Source: Bacillota bacterium
GTDB taxonomy: Bacteria > Bacillota > Bacilli > Alicyclobacillales > Alicyclobacillaceae
NCBI GenBank assembly: GCA_021816665.1
Contig: JAKAXI010000073.1
Location: forward strand, 1-8,327
Length of the DNA: 8,327 nucleotides
Direction: 5' to 3'
The notes under the pieces were generated by a model. It saw nothing but the letters and a program-made list of their open reading frames with translations. It was not told the origin of the DNA and ran no database searches. A program made the position numbers and the translations under genes. Of this stretch, positions 6,764 through 8,327 are shown piece after piece (position 1 is the first letter of the stretch; every line of letters starts with the position of its first letter).

Positions 6764-6900
6764 CCATTTTGAACCTTGCCGACACATTTCAAGGGTGGCC
6801 TTCGTGCCACCCTTTGTGGTGTTGTCGAACTAGTCGTCATAGCTCTTATTCTTGCTGTATTGTCGCTTTGTAAACTAGTCCTCCCTGCAGTTCAAAATGG
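6764..6900. repeat. 137-bp segment bounded by a perfect 11-bp inverted repeat
   Basis: CCATTTTGAAC (6764-6774) is exactly mirrored by GTTCAAAATGG (6890-6900). The interior has no gene: it holds the stress-gene terminator hairpin and two copies of AACTAGTC (6828-6835 and 6873-6880). The shape recalls a small non-autonomous element, but the ends lack a convincing target duplication (only TT on each side). An 11-bp repeat at this spacing is not rare enough to exclude chance. Confidence 0.3.
6791..6814 (+). terminator. Rho-independent-type terminator of the universal stress gene
   Basis: AAGGGTGGC (6791-6799) pairs perfectly with GCCACCCTT (6806-6814) across a 6-nt loop, CTTCGT. The stem is followed by TTGTGGTGTTGT counting from 6814, a T-rich but interrupted tract. 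An outer CGACA/TGTCG pairing (6780-6784 with 6823-6827) could extend the structure. It lies 62 nt after the stop codon. Confidence 0.7.
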
Positions 6901-6941
6901 TTGTTCAGGGTCTGTTCCATAACCGTGGACCGGACTAATCT

Positions 6942-7222
6942 ATGAACTGCAAGACATGCGACAGAGATCGCCCATGGGCTCTGGGAGGCCGTCTCGGGTC
7001 AGATGACAAGATGCACGATAACAGCATGACGTCACCGTGCCTCGGTCTGAACGAAGTGATGGTGGGTGCCGCAAAAGAGGGTGCACCGTCTACGACCACA
7101 TTCACCTTCACCCCAACAAAGACCGGTACGTTCCAGTGGAACTGCGTGATCCCGTGCGACGGCAACGGCTGGGCAATGTCGCACATGGGTATATGGAGGG
7201 CGACATGACGGTTGCTTCCTGA
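6942..7222 (+). pseudogene. Decayed cupredoxin (blue-copper-like) gene, N-terminally truncated and frameshifted
   Basis: From about 7095 the reading frame encodes TTTFTFTPTKTGTFQWNC, then VIPCDGNGWAMSHMG, a recognisable cupredoxin C-terminal half: the beta strand, Cys-x3-Cys (7143-7157) and a downstream His, all expected copper-site elements. At 7187-7190 the frame breaks. In the first frame the protein ends IWRAT at a stop (7206-7208). Adding one base after ATGGG restores YMEGDMTVAS up to the TGA at 7220-7222, including the expected Met and final strand. The N-terminal half is missing: there is no signal peptide, the N-terminal copper His region is not recognisable, a stop lies two codons before the ATG, and no ribosome site precedes it. 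A sequencing error could explain the frameshift but not the missing N-terminus. The rest of the 573-nt stretch 6730-7302 holds only the hairpins and repeats listed here. Confidence 0.65.
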
Positions 7223-7274
7223 CATTCTCTCGAAATTCGAGGTAGGGGAGACTTGGAGGTGACTTAGGTCGCTC

Positions 7275-7294
7275 GCAGTCGGAGGGGCGACTGC
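7275..7294 (-). terminator. Hairpin after the membrane/phosphoacceptor-like gene, possible terminator
   Basis: GCAGTCG (7275-7281) pairs perfectly with CGACTGC (7288-7294) around a 6-nt loop. On the minus strand it begins 8 nt after the stop of the gene ending at 7303, the usual place for a terminator, but no T tract follows. A second perfect dyad, CTCGAAATTCGAG (7229-7241), lies further downstream. Confidence 0.4.
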
Positions 7295-7302
7295 AAATGT
7301 GG

Positions 7303-7932
7303 CTACTTCACCTTGTTGGAGTCTGACGGAGTATCTGTCGCGTGGTCCTTTTCGATCATCTCAAACAGTTGTTCTAGACGCGCGAGTTCTGCAACCGCGG
7401 TTTCTAATGCTTGACGGTTGCGGTCGTCCTGCACCGGGAAGAGCAGAAACCGTACGGCTGCGAGTGACGTACGGACGTTGTTGGTGACGTGCCACGGCAG
7501 AACGTGATCGCGATGAGAAGGGGGAACATCAGACTGACGCGCGAGTGCAGCGCGTTCTTGACGGTGCTGAACTCCGAGGCGCGCAACCAACAGCAAGCCA
7601 ACCCACTCGAATAGGGCTGTGGTCAAAGTCAGATTGAAGCCATGGTAGCCTGCATGGACTGTCAGCCCCAAGACACAGATCACGGACATGGCGAGCGCGA
7701 TGGTGGCGCCAAAGTAGTAACCCGCAGCCCCGGTGCAAATGAGCAAGATCACGAACCAGAAATGACCGGTAACCAGGCCCCACGAGCACAAACCTAAGAC
7801 GATGACAGCAGTCATCAGGTTTGTGTGGAGGTCCATGACGCGAATCACCCGTTGGTCAAGAATGGCCAGTCGCTGTAACATCCGCGCGAACACGCCAGGG
7901 TGCTGCGCCATGATTGCATCAGCCTCTCTCAC
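7303..7932 (-). CDS. Membrane protein with a phosphoacceptor-like (DHp) C-terminal domain, no kinase catalytic domain
   Basis: A 209-residue protein with about four predicted membrane helices (near 38-55, 57-76, 77-95 and 102-119), a short charged linker, and a C-terminal helical hairpin (about 140-196). The first helix of the hairpin, HVTNNVRTSLAAVRFLL, resembles the H-box helix of histidine kinases. Aligned on VRTSL against the usual HEIRNPL, however, Asn151 sits where the phosphorylated His should be; the nearest His is 148, three residues earlier. The second helix (ALETAVAELARLEQLFEMI) fits the DHp partner helix. The protein then stops without an ATPase domain. It could be a degenerate kinase remnant, a regulator that dimerises with the adjacent kinase, or a Spo0B-like phosphotransfer partner; none is proven. 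Its GTG start overlaps the upstream kinase stop by 4 nt (GTGA). An alternative ATG at 7911 has GAGAGG upstream. Confidence 0.7.
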   Translation of the reverse strand: MREADAIMAQHPGVFARMLQRLAILDQRVIRVMDLHTNLMTAVIVLGLCSWGLVTGHFWFVILLICTGAAGYYFGATIALAMSVICVLGLTVHAGYHGFNLTLTTALFEWVGLLLVARLGVQHRQERAALARQSDVPPSHRDHVLPWHVTNNVRTSLAAVRFLLFPVQDDRNRQALETAVAELARLEQLFEMIEKDHATDTPSDSNKVK

Positions 7933-8327
7933 TTCTCTTTAGCGTACCGCAGAACGGAAGGGGCAGTCGAGTTGACACTGTGCAACACGACCTCAGCTAC
8001 TGTGCCATGTGGTTGATGTGTCGAGAACTTGAGTGTGCCGTTGTGATCCTGGATGATTTTGTGCGTGACCATCAGGCCCAGCCCAGTTCCTTTCTCCTTG
8101 GTGGTGAGGAACGGTTCCCCTAGACGTTTCAGCAGTTCGGGAGGGATACCTGTCCCTTCGTCCGTGATGTGGACGTGGATGTCTTGCGCATCGTCCACAC
8201 CCGCCTCCACGTGGATGTACCCGCCACTGTCCATGGCTTCCATGCCATTCTTAATGAGGTTAATAAAAACTTGCTTTAATTGATGTGGTTCGCAGTAGAG
8301 CAGGGGGAGAGTTTCCGGCACGTCCGT
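7929..8327 (-). CDS. Sensor histidine kinase, C-terminal ATPase domain (5' part beyond window)
   Basis: The last 132 residues of a histidine kinase; the frame stays open to the window edge, so the sensor and phosphoacceptor regions are not visible. The HATPase_c motifs are complete and in order: N box QLKQVFINLIKNGMEAM, G1 DEGTGIPPE, F box LGEPFLTTKEKG and G2 GTGLGLMV. The wording of the N and F/G2 boxes matches the KinA/KinB/KinC sporulation-kinase group of Bacilli, which feed phosphate into the Spo0F-Spo0B-Spo0A relay, so a role in starvation or developmental signalling is a reasonable inference. No response regulator gene lies downstream, consistent with an orphan kinase. Its TGA stop overlaps the GTG start of the membrane protein that follows, so the two are very likely translated together. 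Confidence 0.92.
   Translation of the reverse strand, partial: TDVPETLPLLYCEPHQLKQVFINLIKNGMEAMDSGGYIHVEAGVDDAQDIHVHITDEGTGIPPELLKRLGEPFLTTKEKGTGLGLMVTHKIIQDHNGTLKFSTHQPHGTVAEVVLHSVNSTAPSVLRYAKEK

Noticed and set aside
6806..6922. Hydrophobic stretch (reading VIALILAVLSLCKLVLPAV) that could be the lost signal peptide of the cupredoxin remnant
   Set aside because: It has no start codon, overlaps the terminator, and ends at a stop (6920-6922) before the cupredoxin sequence; AT-rich non-coding DNA often reads as hydrophobic residues.
6905..6925. GGGTCTGTTC-like sequence resembling the end of some insertion sequences
   Set aside because: There is no matching opposite end, target duplication or transposase fragment nearby.

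Overview
The window looks like chromosomal DNA from a spore-forming member of the Bacilli with moderately high GC content. The evidence is a FabL-type enoyl-ACP reductase very close to the Bacillus protein, the catalytic end of a sporulation-type (KinA/KinB-like) sensor kinase, a perfect GlnR/TnrA-type operator, strong GGAGG ribosome sites, and free use of GTG and TTG starts. The remnant of a C-x3-C cupredoxin and the base composition make an Alicyclobacillus-like genus plausible, but that is inference only. No phage, transposase, rRNA, tRNA or CRISPR array was found.

Layout. Positions 1-420 hold the C-terminal end of an ammonium transporter. It converges on a type I glutamine synthetase on the minus strand (515-1840). 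A divergent intergenic region (1841-2066) carries a good sigma-A promoter and a perfect TGTNA-N7-TNACA operator facing a two-gene unit. That unit encodes a DUF294/GlnD-like nucleotidyltransferase (2067-3086) and, 6 nt later, a DEDDh (DnaQ-like) exonuclease (3093-3773). Next come fabL (3840-4592), with its own extended -10 element, and 7 nt later an in-frame GIY-YIG plus methyltransferase fusion (4600-5679). A 174-nt regulatory-looking gap leads to a tandem-domain universal stress protein (5854-6729) closed by a hairpin terminator. From 6730 to 7302 there is no intact gene, only terminator and inverted-repeat structures and a decayed cupredoxin gene (6942-7222). The right end is a minus-strand pair: the ATPase end of a histidine kinase (7929-8327), overlapped by a membrane protein (7303-7932) that ends in a phosphoacceptor-like helical domain without a kinase catalytic domain.

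How the genes fit together. The left third has a nitrogen theme: ammonium uptake, ammonium assimilation, and a nucleotidyltransferase-exonuclease pair with a nitrogen-regulator box in its leader. The pairing of a nucleotide-adding and a nucleotide-removing enzyme under an apparent GlnR/TnrA site is the most interesting feature of the window. The other points worth following are the GIY-YIG/methyltransferase fusion with an internal ribosome site, and the split kinase arrangement at the right edge.
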